A stretch of 39,121 nucleotides of DNA from contig CAIWKX010000109.1 in NCBI GenBank assembly GCA_903913315.1, forward strand, positions 1 to 39,121. Direction: 5' to 3'. The position numbers and the translations under genes were made by a program. This document shows positions 17,891 through 26,818 of this stretch, in pieces. This DNA comes from an uncultured Bacteroidota bacterium. GTDB taxonomy: Bacteria; Bacteroidota; Bacteroidia; Flavobacteriales; Flavobacteriaceae. Each line of letters opens with the position of its first letter. Position 1 is the stretch's first letter. The notes under the pieces are model-generated. The model saw only the letters and a program-made list of their open reading frames with translations. It searched no databases and was not told the origin of the DNA.

Positions 17891-19113
17891 AATATAAATT
17901 GATTTTTTCTCAATTGATTTTGCCAATATAAAATCATGAGAATTTGGTTGATAATAAGACCAGCTACTGCTCCATAAAGCCCTGAATATTTTAATAAAAA
18001 ATGGAATGTAAGTAAGGAAGAAACAAAAGAAATCAAATAACCAATAAAGAATATTTTGTTTAATACCATCACGCGAACAGCAATACGAACAGGATAACTT
18101 AAAAAGATAAAGAAGTATAAAACGGCAATAATTTTAACGACATAAGCATAACTTTCATATTTAGTTCCACCAGCGAGAACAATAATTTGTCTTGAGAATA
18201 TAAATAAGACACAAAGCAATAAACCAAATAGTAGTGCGCCATAAGCGGTTATTTCTAGTAAGTATTTCTTTGCTTTAGCTACATTTTCATTATATAAAAC
18301 AGCCACTTTTGGTAAGAAATAATTTTCAACGGTTTGAAGAACAATATTTATTATCCCGAAAAAGGATTGTACTAAACGCAAAGCGCCAAGAGCTTCAATT
18401 CCTAAATACACACCAGAAATTAAAACAAAGAAATTACTTGAACACCATTGTAAAACCGCCACACTAAATAACCACTTTCCTTGTGTAATATGATCTTGCA
18501 AAAACAGTTTCCAAGAAATAGGATTTTCATAATTTTTAATAATAAAATAAAGTCCCGGAATAGAAGAAATACTATTTGCCAACCCTACTACTAATAGCGT
18601 ATTGAATAAGGTTATTTCATTTTTTAAAATATAAAAAGCAATTGAAATTAAAACAAGAAATACAATATCTATGATTACTACAGTGACAATGTTTGCAAGA
18701 CCTAAAAAAATCTTTCTAAAAAAATCTTGAAGTAAATAACCAACAATAAAACAAATAATAGCATTAGATTGAAAACAATAGATGTTTTCATTTGGTAAAA
18801 AAAGGACCAGCAGCTTCACTAAGAACATGAATAAAGATAGTAAAGCCACCAGTCCGAGGAATAAAGACACATAATATTCCTTTCTTTTTGAAATTTTTGA
18901 AATTGAAACTTGAAATGGTTGGATAATAAGGGCATTTGTTATGCTCATAACCAAATAAGTAAATAATACTATGGTAGAAAATAAACCAAAGTTTTTTATA
19001 TCTAATTTTTGTGCTAAAAAAAGTGTCAGTAAAAAATTTGTTCCACTAAATATCGCTTGATCAACAAGAACCAAGAGCGAAGGTGAAAGCAATATTTTTT
19101 TTATGAAACTCAT
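17881..19113 (-). CDS. Polysaccharide flippase (Wzx-like, MATE/MOP superfamily)
   Basis: 410 residues, with about 12 hydrophobic helices from residue 12 to 395. The opening SLLVLVDQAIFSGTNFLLTL and the following NFGLFSTIVLF are typical of Wzx-like exporters. The family moves undecaprenyl-diphosphate-linked repeat units across the inner membrane. It lies 2 bp after the co-polymerase gene and overlaps the next glycosyltransferase by 10 bp. Confidence 0.85.
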   Translation of the reverse strand: MSFIKKILLSPSLLVLVDQAIFSGTNFLLTLFLAQKLDIKNFGLFSTIVLFTYLVMSITNALIIQPFQVSISKISKRKEYYVSLFLGLVALLSLFMFLVKLLVLFLPNENIYCFQSNAIICFIVGYLLQDFFRKIFLGLANIVTVVIIDIVFLVLISIAFYILKNEITLFNTLLVVGLANSISSIPGLYFIIKNYENPISWKLFLQDHITQGKWLFSVAVLQWCSSNFFVLISGVYLGIEALGALRLVQSFFGIINIVLQTVENYFLPKVAVLYNENVAKAKKYLLEITAYGALLFGLLLCVLFIFSRQIIVLAGGTKYESYAYVVKIIAVLYFFIFLSYPVRIAVRVMVLNKIFFIGYLISFVSSLLTFHFLLKYSGLYGAVAGLIINQILMILYWQNQLRKNQFILWK

Positions 19114-19115
19114 TA

Positions 19116-21275
19116 TTATTTATTTTGTTTTCTTATATATTTCGTCCAAACTTTTTTGATTTCATTAAAAACACTAGGATTATATCCTGCTTTGTTTAAT
19201 ACAAACCAAACATTTGGAAGATGGTATTCGTCTTTTAGTAATTCGATAGCAATAATGCTTTTCTCTGCTGTTTTTCTGCTATCTAAAACCATTAAGTTTT
19301 GTGATGCAATACTCATAAATAGTAATCCAAGTCCATCTTCATTTACGCTTTGATTATTAATTAAACACAAATCATAATCTTTTAATTTGGCTTTAATCTC
19401 ATCTTGAAAAACAGTTTTTGTATTACTTAAAAACTTGATATCGGCATAATTTATATAATCATTTGTTGAAATTACTCCGTCCATTCCCCCTGTTACATCC
19501 ACTACCATAACTTTTCTGCCTTGAGCCACAAAAGCTTTAGCTAAATTGACAGAATGAAATAAATGTTCTTTAGATTTATCATAAGAGCTGACTACAATAA
19601 TGCTTTGTTTTTGAATCATTCCTTTAAGTTCCATTTGAATAGCTTCTTTCAAGAAATTATCCATAATGCTTTCATTTTTTTTAATAAAAGGAGTAGAAAA
19701 GGCAATTGGAACTGTGCTGTTTTTTTCAATTGTATAAGAATCATTAACTTTTGCTTTGGCAATATGAACAACATATATTAAAATGATAGAACCCATTAGT
19801 CCAAGAAAAGCAGCCACCACAATTATAATTCCTCGTATCGGTGAAACAGGATCTTTTGAAATCTCGGCTGGTGATATAATTTTGTGAAAAGCAATTTTTG
19901 CTGCTCTGGCAATTTCTGCTTCGATTCGTTTCTCGTTTAAGAAATTATGATTTTTTTCATACATATTAAATTCTCTGTTCAAGATATTTAACATTTTTTC
20001 TTTTTCTGGCAAACCAATAAATACTTTTTCTGATTGGGTAATATCATTTGACAAATCATCATATTTAACTTGCAGATTTTTTTCCGTATTTCTTATACTT
20101 TCAATTTGATAATCTGTCAGGTCTTTTATTTTTTGGTCAATTATTTTCACTTTCTCATGTTCTGGTGTATAAGTAAGCAACAAATCTTTTTTATCCGATT
20201 GTAACTTTTTCATGTTTTTTACCATTTCAGTTGAAAGTAAATCGGTAAAGGCTTCAAAGTTAGCCGCCAAATCGAGGTAATTGTTTTTTCCAGAAGCGAT
20301 GTATTTATTTAAATCTTTAATCGCATCTAGATTCATTTTCATGTTTGTCTGCTGAATTTTTAATTGCGATATCTTTCTTAAATCAGTTTCTGTTTCTTGA
20401 GTTACATTGATAATATTTCTATCGTCACGATAATTTTGAATGTTTTCTTCTGAATTGGTAAGTTTTTTATCGGCAGTATCAATTTCTTTATTTAGAAAAT
20501 CTACTGTAACATTTGCTGCTCTATATTTACCTTCGATATAATCTTTGATATACATTTCGGCTAATTTATTTACAAATAGAGCCGCTTTTTCTGGAACTGC
20601 ACTTTTTAAATTAATTCTAATTACTGGAACATCTTTATCAACTGGAACAATGTCTAAATCTTTATTGATTTTTGCCATCAATTTTTCTTTACTTAAAAAT
20701 TCAAATTCATAAGTATCAATAATTTTGGCATGTTTTTTTGATTTAATGAATTCATCATTCAAAGTGATTAAAAACTTAGCACCATCAATTGCAATTGGTT
20801 TTCCAATAGTCCCTTTGATACCAGTTTTTCCTTCTGGTTTTATCAAAGTAAACTGAGTTTTTGAGGTTACTTTTAAACGGTAACGATTATCATAAGCTTT
20901 GTCAGTTTGAAAAGTACCTTCAATATGCAAAGGAGAATTATTAAATAATTCTGAAGATCGCATACCCCCTTTTCTATATATCTCAATACCAAAAGGTAAC
21001 TGATTTAGAGTGTTTTCAATTAAAGTCGAAGATTTTAAAACTTCAATTTCGGTCGCAATTTTATTGGCAGAAGCAAAAACGTCTAAATCTTTAAATAAAT
21101 TGGCTCCCGGAACTCCTTCATGAACATCAGCAAGTCTTAATTTTGCTGTACTTTCATACATTGGGGTAACATAATTTAGATATTTTTTCGCAAATAAAAT
21201 AGAGAGGACAACAACCAATATTACAATTGGTAATCCTCTAAAGAGTGGTTTGAGTAATCTTATATTTTCGTTCAT
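19116..21275 (-). CDS. Wzc-like polysaccharide co-polymerase with degenerate tyrosine-kinase domain
   Basis: 719 residues. A Wzz-type N-terminus has TM1 at about 15-35; a long coiled-coil periplasmic part (about 240-450) contains the GNVR-like block; and TM2 is near 480-505. The C-terminal cytoplasmic domain (about 555-719) aligns with BY-kinases, but the expected Walker A (GxGKS) is replaced: the segment reads SSYDKSKEHLFHSVNLAKAF. Walker A' (VMVVDVTGG) lacks the usual D-x-R ending. There is no C-terminal tyrosine cluster; the tail is KYIRKQNK. It probably controls chain length and links to the export lipoprotein, but is unlikely to be an active kinase. It is 12 bp after the Wza-like gene. 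Confidence 0.82.
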   Translation of the reverse strand: MNENIRLLKPLFRGLPIVILVVVLSILFAKKYLNYVTPMYESTAKLRLADVHEGVPGANLFKDLDVFASANKIATEIEVLKSSTLIENTLNQLPFGIEIYRKGGMRSSELFNNSPLHIEGTFQTDKAYDNRYRLKVTSKTQFTLIKPEGKTGIKGTIGKPIAIDGAKFLITLNDEFIKSKKHAKIIDTYEFEFLSKEKLMAKINKDLDIVPVDKDVPVIRINLKSAVPEKAALFVNKLAEMYIKDYIEGKYRAANVTVDFLNKEIDTADKKLTNSEENIQNYRDDRNIINVTQETETDLRKISQLKIQQTNMKMNLDAIKDLNKYIASGKNNYLDLAANFEAFTDLLSTEMVKNMKKLQSDKKDLLLTYTPEHEKVKIIDQKIKDLTDYQIESIRNTEKNLQVKYDDLSNDITQSEKVFIGLPEKEKMLNILNREFNMYEKNHNFLNEKRIEAEIARAAKIAFHKIISPAEISKDPVSPIRGIIIVVAAFLGLMGSIILIYVVHIAKAKVNDSYTIEKNSTVPIAFSTPFIKKNESIMDNFLKEAIQMELKGMIQKQSIIVVSSYDKSKEHLFHSVNLAKAFVAQGRKVMVVDVTGGMDGVISTNDYINYADIKFLSNTKTVFQDEIKAKLKDYDLCLINNQSVNEDGLGLLFMSIASQNLMVLDSRKTAEKSIIAIELLKDEYHLPNVWFVLNKAGYNPSVFNEIKKVWTKYIRKQNK

Positions 21276-21287
21276 CTTACTAATTTT

Positions 21288-22016
21288 TTAAAACAATTTC
21301 ATAAGAATTGCTGCAGCACTGACTGTTGTAGTAAACGGAATAATTATAGATATTCGCTTGTCAAATTCTTTGTTCTTTTTGGAAGGAACAATAACAATAT
21401 CGCCTGGGTGAAGTAGAATGTTTGTGTTTAAAATATCGGTTGATTTAGTTAAATCAATATTCGTTATTTTTACATTTTCACCTTCTTGGCGAATAATTTT
21501 GACAGCTCTCAAATTAGCGTATTCAGCAAAACCACCTGTTTTACTAATAATTTCGAACAAGTTATTTCTGTCTTTATCTACTTGAATAGTAATGGGATTT
21601 CTAACCTCTCCAAGAATAGTAATTTCTTTGTTGAGTACTTTTACATCAACAATGGGAGTTACTAACCATTTTGTCATTTCTTTTTTTATTTCTTCTTTAA
21701 GTTCTATGATGGTTTTACCTACAACATTTTTAGTTCCTATCCTAGGAACTTCAATATTTCCATTGATATCTACTAATAGCCATTTTCCATAAACCTCATT
21801 AGAATTATAAATTCCATAAACCGAACCAACACTCAAGTTATCTTCTCCCCAAACAGATATCGAGATTTTGTCGTCTTTTCTTATTTTATACTGATAATTT
21901 ACATCATAAGAAAATACGGCTTTATCCATTGGTCCGGTTGTGTTTTCTATTAAATTGTATGTTTTGCAAGATGTGAATAGCAAAACAATTGCTAGTGTTT
22001 TTAAAATTGTTTTCAT
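21288..22016 (-). CDS. Wza-like polysaccharide export lipoprotein
   Basis: 242 residues. The lipoprotein signal MKTILKTLAIVLLFTSC places the lipidated Cys at residue 17. The Poly_export segment (YKIRKDDKISISVWGEDNLS, about 47-66) is followed by one SLBB domain (about 130-215, EITILGEVRNPITIQVDKD). A C-terminal hydrophobic helix (about 222-240) may span the outer membrane. The family forms the outer-membrane export channel with a Wzc-type partner, which is encoded next. It follows a lone receiver gene by 48 bp, with no promoter seen in that gap, so co-transcription with the receiver is likely. Confidence 0.88.
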   Translation of the reverse strand: MKTILKTLAIVLLFTSCKTYNLIENTTGPMDKAVFSYDVNYQYKIRKDDKISISVWGEDNLSVGSVYGIYNSNEVYGKWLLVDINGNIEVPRIGTKNVVGKTIIELKEEIKKEMTKWLVTPIVDVKVLNKEITILGEVRNPITIQVDKDRNNLFEIISKTGGFAEYANLRAVKIIRQEGENVKITNIDLTKSTDILNTNILLHPGDIVIVPSKKNKEFDKRISIIIPFTTTVSAAAILMKLF

Positions 22017-22028
22017 GTTCTTAGGTAT

Positions 22029-22052
22029 TGTGTGTCTTGTGTGTCTTGTGTC
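22029..22052. repeat. Short 10-bp tandem repeat between receiver and export genes
   Basis: The phrase TGTGTCTTG occurs three times with a period of about 10 bp in the 48-bp gap between the receiver stop and the export-lipoprotein start. It resembles part of the dispersed element at 37490-37533. Confidence 0.5.
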
Positions 22053-22064
22053 TGAGTCTTATTT

Positions 22065-22493
22065 TTAAAAGACCCCGAGTATTTTTTGTATGAAATTTGG
22101 ATTTGATTTTCGGAGTTGCTCTTTAACTTTAATTATTTTGTCGATAACTTGTGTCATTTTATCGCAAACATTATTGTCTTTTATTACATAATCAAATGCA
22201 CCATATTTAAGTGCATCTACTGCAGTTTTAATATTTTCTTGTCCAGAAACCATTACAACATAAATATTATGATTATATCGTTTTATCTTTTTTAAAACTT
22301 CAAATCCTGTAATATCTTCCATGTTATGATCTAAGAAAATAATGTCAGGACTTTGATTTAAATTGATCAAACAATCGTTTCCATTACTGTAATAAGTAAT
22401 GTCGCTATAATTCATGTTTTTTAAATATTGTTGGTAAACATTTGCACAAAAGATGTCATCGTCTACTATAAAAAATTTGAATTGATTTTCCAT
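22065..22493 (-). CDS. Single-domain response regulator
   Basis: 142 residues from the ATG at 22493. The longer frame to 22532 was rejected because the putative -7 box (22524-22531) lies between. Receiver residues: acidic pocket D11-D13, phospho-acceptor D55 in FLDHNMED, and Lys of YVIKD near 105. There is no output domain. Its sequence is close to the receiver of the NtrC-like protein encoded at 26793-28085 (compare VSGQENIKTAVDALKYGAFD with ISGQDDIEVAVDFLKSGARD), so the two may share a kinase. It is the first gene after palindrome module C and lies just before the EPS export genes. Confidence 0.88.
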   Translation of the reverse strand: MENQFKFFIVDDDIFCANVYQQYLKNMNYSDITYYSNGNDCLINLNQSPDIIFLDHNMEDITGFEVLKKIKRYNHNIYVVMVSGQENIKTAVDALKYGAFDYVIKDNNVCDKMTQVIDKIIKVKEQLRKSNPNFIQKILGVF

Positions 22494-22523
22494 TTTAAAT
22501 AAATTATTTTCAAATGGATCTAC

Positions 22524-22606
22524 CAAAGTCACGCCAATTAAATAATTGACTAATAATCAGTATTTTATGTTTTTGGTGGAAAATAATTTTTTTCCAAAAT
22601 TTGGAA
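22524..22606 (-). promoter_or_regulatory. Palindrome promoter module C, before the receiver gene and EPS cluster
   Basis: The palindrome TTCCAAAATTTGGAA is at 22592-22606 within a longer T-run/A-run inverted repeat. On the minus strand TGACTTTG (22531-22524) is one base from TAnnTTTG. It is centred 71.5 bp from the palindrome and ends 31 bp before the ATG at 22493. The wording around the box, TTGGCGTGACTTTG, is very close to module B's TTGGCATGATTTTG. No -33 TTG is present. Confidence 0.62.
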
Positions 22607-22629
22607 AAAAATCCAATTGTGAAGATTTG

Positions 22630-25600
22630 TTATTGTTTTATTTCGTTCTCTTTTAAAAGCAAAACTACTTTTTCTAAAGTAAATTTGATTGTGGAAAATA
22701 AGAGAATTATCTGTTCTTTATCGTTCGTTTCTTTGGATACTTTTTCAAGAAGTTTAACATCATCTACAATTGATAAAATACCCATTCCTTCAACACTAGG
22801 TTTAATTTTGTGGATTAATCTACTTACTTCTTGAAAATCGTTTAAAGGAATTGCTTTTTCTACTTTTTCAATTGTTTCAATTGTTTGGTCGATAAAAACA
22901 GTAATCATTTTTTGAACAAATTCTTGATTTCCCCTACTTAAATTGTTTAAAGAACTCAAGTTGTATAACCAATTATTTTCAGAAGCATGATTAAGTAAAG
23001 TAGATTTGTCATTTTCACGATGAAGAAGTTTTGCAATGGTTTCAAGCAAAATAGTTTCATCAAATGGTTTTGTGACATAATCATCCATTCCTGCTTTTCT
23101 ACATTTTTCAATTTCAGTTTTAAAAGCATTAGCGGTAAGGGCTATTATAGGAGTTTTAATATTTAATTTATTTCGTATAACCTTTGTAGCTTCAATTCCA
23201 TCCATTTCAGGCATTTGAATATCCATAAGAATGATGTCAAATTTATTTGCTTTAAGAATTTCTACTGCTTCTAATCCATTTTCTGCTTCTACAACTTTGC
23301 AGTTAAAATATTGCAACGAATTTTGAGCAACCATTCTATTTAAGTCATTGTCTTCTACCAACAATATTCTGGCACCATCAATATTTGTAAGTTCTTTGTC
23401 TGAAAGAGCAGTTTTAATATTCTCTTGATTTCCTTTTTCGAATGTTAAATAAATGTAGATTTTGGTACCAATGTTTTTTTCGCTTTCAACTTCTATTCGA
23501 CCATTCATTAAATTTACTAATTCTTTAGTAATAGCCATTCCTAAACCGGTTCCTCCAAATTTTCGAGTTATTTTTTTGTCTTCTTGAGAGAATTTTTTAA
23601 AAATAGTATCGATAAACTTTTTATCCATTCCTATTCCTGTATCGAATATAGAAATACATATTTCTTCCGAATTTATTTCTTCTGAAATTAAATTACAGTT
23701 GACATTTATTTCTCCTTTTTGGGTAAATTTGAGTGAGTTTCCAATAAGATTAAATAATATTTGCTCAATTCTTAAGGGATCTCCTTTTAATACTTTTGAA
23801 ATATTAGAATCGTAATTAATAATTAAATCGATACTTTTTTGTTCCGCCTTTGGTTGTAAAACGGTTACCACATTTTTAATTGAGTTTTCAATAATAAAAG
23901 CTTCATCATTTATAGACATTTCTCCAGCTTCAATTTTTGAAATATCCAAAATGTTATTTATAATGGCCAATAAATGTTTGGAAGCAATAGAACTATTTTC
24001 AATATATTTTTTTTGTAAATCAGTAAGCTCTTGTTTTTCAAGTTCTCTTAAAAAACCAATTATTGCATTAAGTGGAGTTCTTATTTCGTGGCTCATATTA
24101 GCAAGAAATGCTTCTTTGGCTTTGGAGGCTTCTTCTGCTTTTATTTTTTCATTTTCTAAATCAATTTCAAGTTGTTTTTGATCAGTAATGTCAAGATGAA
24201 TTCCGATAGTTCCAACTAAATTTCCTTGGTCATCAAAGTTAGGTGCTCCACTAATTGCCCACCATTTTAGTTCACCACGTTTGTTTTTTACAGGAATTTG
24301 ATAAACATCGGAAACACCTAGTTTTCTAACAACATTTTTGGTTTTCATTATTTCAAAATTCTCGCCAAAAATGAATACTTCCGCTGGGTTCTTACCGATT
24401 AGTTCATTGGTCTCATATCCAGAAATGTCAGAAAAACTTTGATTAGCAAATTGAATAATTTCATTATTGTCAACCTCTATCAAACCTAAATTCATATTGG
24501 CAATAATGTTTCTGTATTTTTCTTCTTGATATTTTAAATTATTTTCTGCTTTTTTTCTTTTAGAAATATCTTGAATAAAGGCGCAAAAGAAGATACTTTT
24601 CCCCTGTTTTACTGGAATTATTGACATTTCAATAGGAAACTCATCACCGGTTTTATTTATGCCAATAACTTCAATTTGTTTGTTTAAAACTAATTCTTGC
24701 CCAGGTTTAATAAAGTGTTTGATTTCTATTTCAGTGGCTTCAGTATTTTCTTCAGAAAACATAGTGTCGATTAATTTTTTTCCAAAAACATCTTCTCTTT
24801 TCCATCCAAAAATTTTCTCTGCACTATCATTCCAAAAAGTAATTAATCCGTTTTTATCAATTGTTAAAATGGCATTTAAAGCAGAATTCATGATTAAGCG
24901 ATTTCGCTCTTCACTTTGTTCTAATAAAGTCTGTATGTTTATTCTTTGGGTAACATCAGTGTATTTCCATAAATTCCCTTTATATTCATTATTTATAAAA
25001 ATTGGAATAAAATCTTGTTCCAAATATCGACCATCAATCGTTTCTAAAAGAGAGTTAGTAACGACTTTCCTTTTTTTAATATATCTATCAGCATCGTTTG
25101 AAAATTTAGTGGGAGAAACAAATATATTTTTATATTCTTCAGTTAATAGAGAACAATCAAGTCCTACCATATCATCTGTGTTTGACTTAATATTTAAAAT
25201 TTCACAATATAATTGATTAATATATAATATTTTTCTATTTTCATCTTCCACTTTAATTCCTGATGGAAGATTGGCTAATAATGTTTTTAAAAGTTCGACG
25301 GTTCTAGAAAGATTGTTTTCAAATTCCTTTCTTTTTTCAATTTGTTTATTTAAATATTTTGATATAAACAATAAATCATCAACATCGTCATCATGTTTTA
25401 TTTCATCAAATCCATCTTCAAGAACCTCTAAACTATCATACAAATTAGCAATGGATTGTTTTTTTAATTCAAATTCAGTTTTTAAACTTTCATTAATTTG
25501 ATTGTATTCAATTTCACTTTCTTGAAAGGCATGATTCATCAATTCTTTATCTCTTTCAAATGACAAATAGGAATCGTTTACAGCTTGAATAAATTCTTTA

Positions 25601-25674
25601 AACAATTGTTTTTCAATGCATTCTGGCGCTAAGTATTTACTTATTTGTCGTTTTAAAAGTTTGTGAAATGACAT
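22630..25674 (-). CDS. Hybrid sensor histidine kinase: PAS domains, HisKA, HATPase, receiver and HPt
   Basis: 1014 residues, no membrane segment, so a cytoplasmic sensor. Order: N-terminal LLKRQISKYL module with coiled coil (about 1-115); three PAS domains (about 120-245, 255-375, 385-500); HisKA with phospho-acceptor H529 in MSHEIRTPLN; HATPase with N box NLIGNSLKFT and GGTGLGM (about 640-760); receiver with D818 in LMDIQMPEMDG; and an HPt domain with H955 in LIHKIKPSVEGMG. It contains the full internal relay His-Asp-His. It lies 1 bp after the FIST gene, a common pairing in which FIST supplies the input. The output receiver may be the next gene or the NtrC-like protein. Confidence 0.92.
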   Translation of the reverse strand: MSFHKLLKRQISKYLAPECIEKQLFKEFIQAVNDSYLSFERDKELMNHAFQESEIEYNQINESLKTEFELKKQSIANLYDSLEVLEDGFDEIKHDDDVDDLLFISKYLNKQIEKRKEFENNLSRTVELLKTLLANLPSGIKVEDENRKILYINQLYCEILNIKSNTDDMVGLDCSLLTEEYKNIFVSPTKFSNDADRYIKKRKVVTNSLLETIDGRYLEQDFIPIFINNEYKGNLWKYTDVTQRINIQTLLEQSEERNRLIMNSALNAILTIDKNGLITFWNDSAEKIFGWKREDVFGKKLIDTMFSEENTEATEIEIKHFIKPGQELVLNKQIEVIGINKTGDEFPIEMSIIPVKQGKSIFFCAFIQDISKRKKAENNLKYQEEKYRNIIANMNLGLIEVDNNEIIQFANQSFSDISGYETNELIGKNPAEVFIFGENFEIMKTKNVVRKLGVSDVYQIPVKNKRGELKWWAISGAPNFDDQGNLVGTIGIHLDITDQKQLEIDLENEKIKAEEASKAKEAFLANMSHEIRTPLNAIIGFLRELEKQELTDLQKKYIENSSIASKHLLAIINNILDISKIEAGEMSINDEAFIIENSIKNVVTVLQPKAEQKSIDLIINYDSNISKVLKGDPLRIEQILFNLIGNSLKFTQKGEINVNCNLISEEINSEEICISIFDTGIGMDKKFIDTIFKKFSQEDKKITRKFGGTGLGMAITKELVNLMNGRIEVESEKNIGTKIYIYLTFEKGNQENIKTALSDKELTNIDGARILLVEDNDLNRMVAQNSLQYFNCKVVEAENGLEAVEILKANKFDIILMDIQMPEMDGIEATKVIRNKLNIKTPIIALTANAFKTEIEKCRKAGMDDYVTKPFDETILLETIAKLLHRENDKSTLLNHASENNWLYNLSSLNNLSRGNQEFVQKMITVFIDQTIETIEKVEKAIPLNDFQEVSRLIHKIKPSVEGMGILSIVDDVKLLEKVSKETNDKEQIILLFSTIKFTLEKVVLLLKENEIKQ

Positions 25675-25675
25675 A

Positions 25676-26818
25676 TTAAACTAGTTCATTAATGCAAGTT
25701 ATGGTCATAGTTTGGTTATGAAGCTCACAATTTTGCATTGGTTTTAGTGGTGAAATTTCTCCGTAGGAATAAAATCCAGTCAACATCGTTTTGTTTCCAA
25801 ACACTTCTGAAACGGCTTCCACTTCTTCTTCAATTCTATTGTTTAAAATAATTTTTCTTCCAACGCAACTTATCAAAAGTGCCAATTTTTGCTCGGTACT
25901 GTTCATTTTTAAACAAGTGTTGGCAGCATCACTTGCAGCGTCAATTAAACGATCAAAATTTGCTTTCATAAATCGAACTTTACTTCCCTCAGGAATATCA
26001 CCTGCAAAAGTCATAGATTGATTATTTTCATCAATTGAAAGAATGGTTCTAACAATAGTTTCTTGGTTATCGTCTAGTTTTATAGATAATGGGAATAGTA
26101 ATGCAGAACCAGGAAGTTCAGCGGCATATTTTCCTAAATAATTTTTATATAAATCTAATGCGTTTTTATTGTCAATTTCAAAAAGAACATTGTCTTTTGA
26201 TTTTGTTACCAATCGTTCTAGTCCAAAACTTTCCCAGCCTCCAATAGAACCGTGAGATAAAACTAGTTTATCCCCATAAAAGCCTATAGCAACTATTTCT
26301 CCAGAACTTGGAACCGAATTTAATCCGACAAATGTTTTTTCAAAATTTGTTCCATCTCCCGCCAATCCACCTGTTATTAATGTGCCATTTGGTTTGATAG
26401 AATTCATGCCTTTAACTAATTCGCTTCCATTAACCTTTCCTCCATCTGAAAGAACAAAAACCATTTTTAAGTTGTCTTGCGATAAATTGTTGATTAATGA
26501 TTTCCCAGCCTCAAAACTCGATGAAAACTTGTCAATATTAACTTTTGAGGTTGCAATTGTTGAACTAGCAAATTCAATTGCAACTAGAGAAATGGTATCA
26601 TCTAATACTTCTACATCATATATCTCACCAGCAGATGAACAAATTGCTATTTGAGCATTTGGAAACTTGTCTTTTATTTTTTCAAAGGACTCTTTTTTAG
26701 ACACTAATTCGCTTGAACCAAATCCAAGGACTAAATGAGCATTATCAAAATTCAAATTTTCTTCATTCTTTTCTTTAATGAAGTTTTCTGTTTTATATAA
26801 CAATGAAGCTACTTTCAT
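25676..26818 (-). CDS. FIST domain sensory protein
   Basis: 380 residues covering FIST_N (about 25-215) and FIST_C (about 220-370). Typical phrases are ICSSAGEIYD near 58, GTLITGGLAGDGTNF near 143, and the C-terminal TGFYSYGEISP near 350. FIST domains are proposed to bind small ligands and pass the signal to associated kinases. Cytoplasmic; no signal peptide. Its start overlaps the end of the NtrC-like gene by 26 bp, and the hybrid kinase starts 1 bp after its stop. Confidence 0.9.
   Translation of the reverse strand: MKVASLLYKTENFIKEKNEENLNFDNAHLVLGFGSSELVSKKESFEKIKDKFPNAQIAICSSAGEIYDVEVLDDTISLVAIEFASSTIATSKVNIDKFSSSFEAGKSLINNLSQDNLKMVFVLSDGGKVNGSELVKGMNSIKPNGTLITGGLAGDGTNFEKTFVGLNSVPSSGEIVAIGFYGDKLVLSHGSIGGWESFGLERLVTKSKDNVLFEIDNKNALDLYKNYLGKYAAELPGSALLFPLSIKLDDNQETIVRTILSIDENNQSMTFAGDIPEGSKVRFMKANFDRLIDAASDAANTCLKMNSTEQKLALLISCVGRKIILNNRIEEEVEAVSEVFGNKTMLTGFYSYGEISPLKPMQNCELHNQTMTITCINELV

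Noticed and set aside
9860..22610. Sigma-54 promoters (GG-N10-GC) in modules A, B and C
   Set aside because: Each has a TTGGC-like stretch, but none has GC at the right distance, and the GG-to-palindrome distances vary (75, 63, 64 bp). The -7 box reading gives a constant distance.
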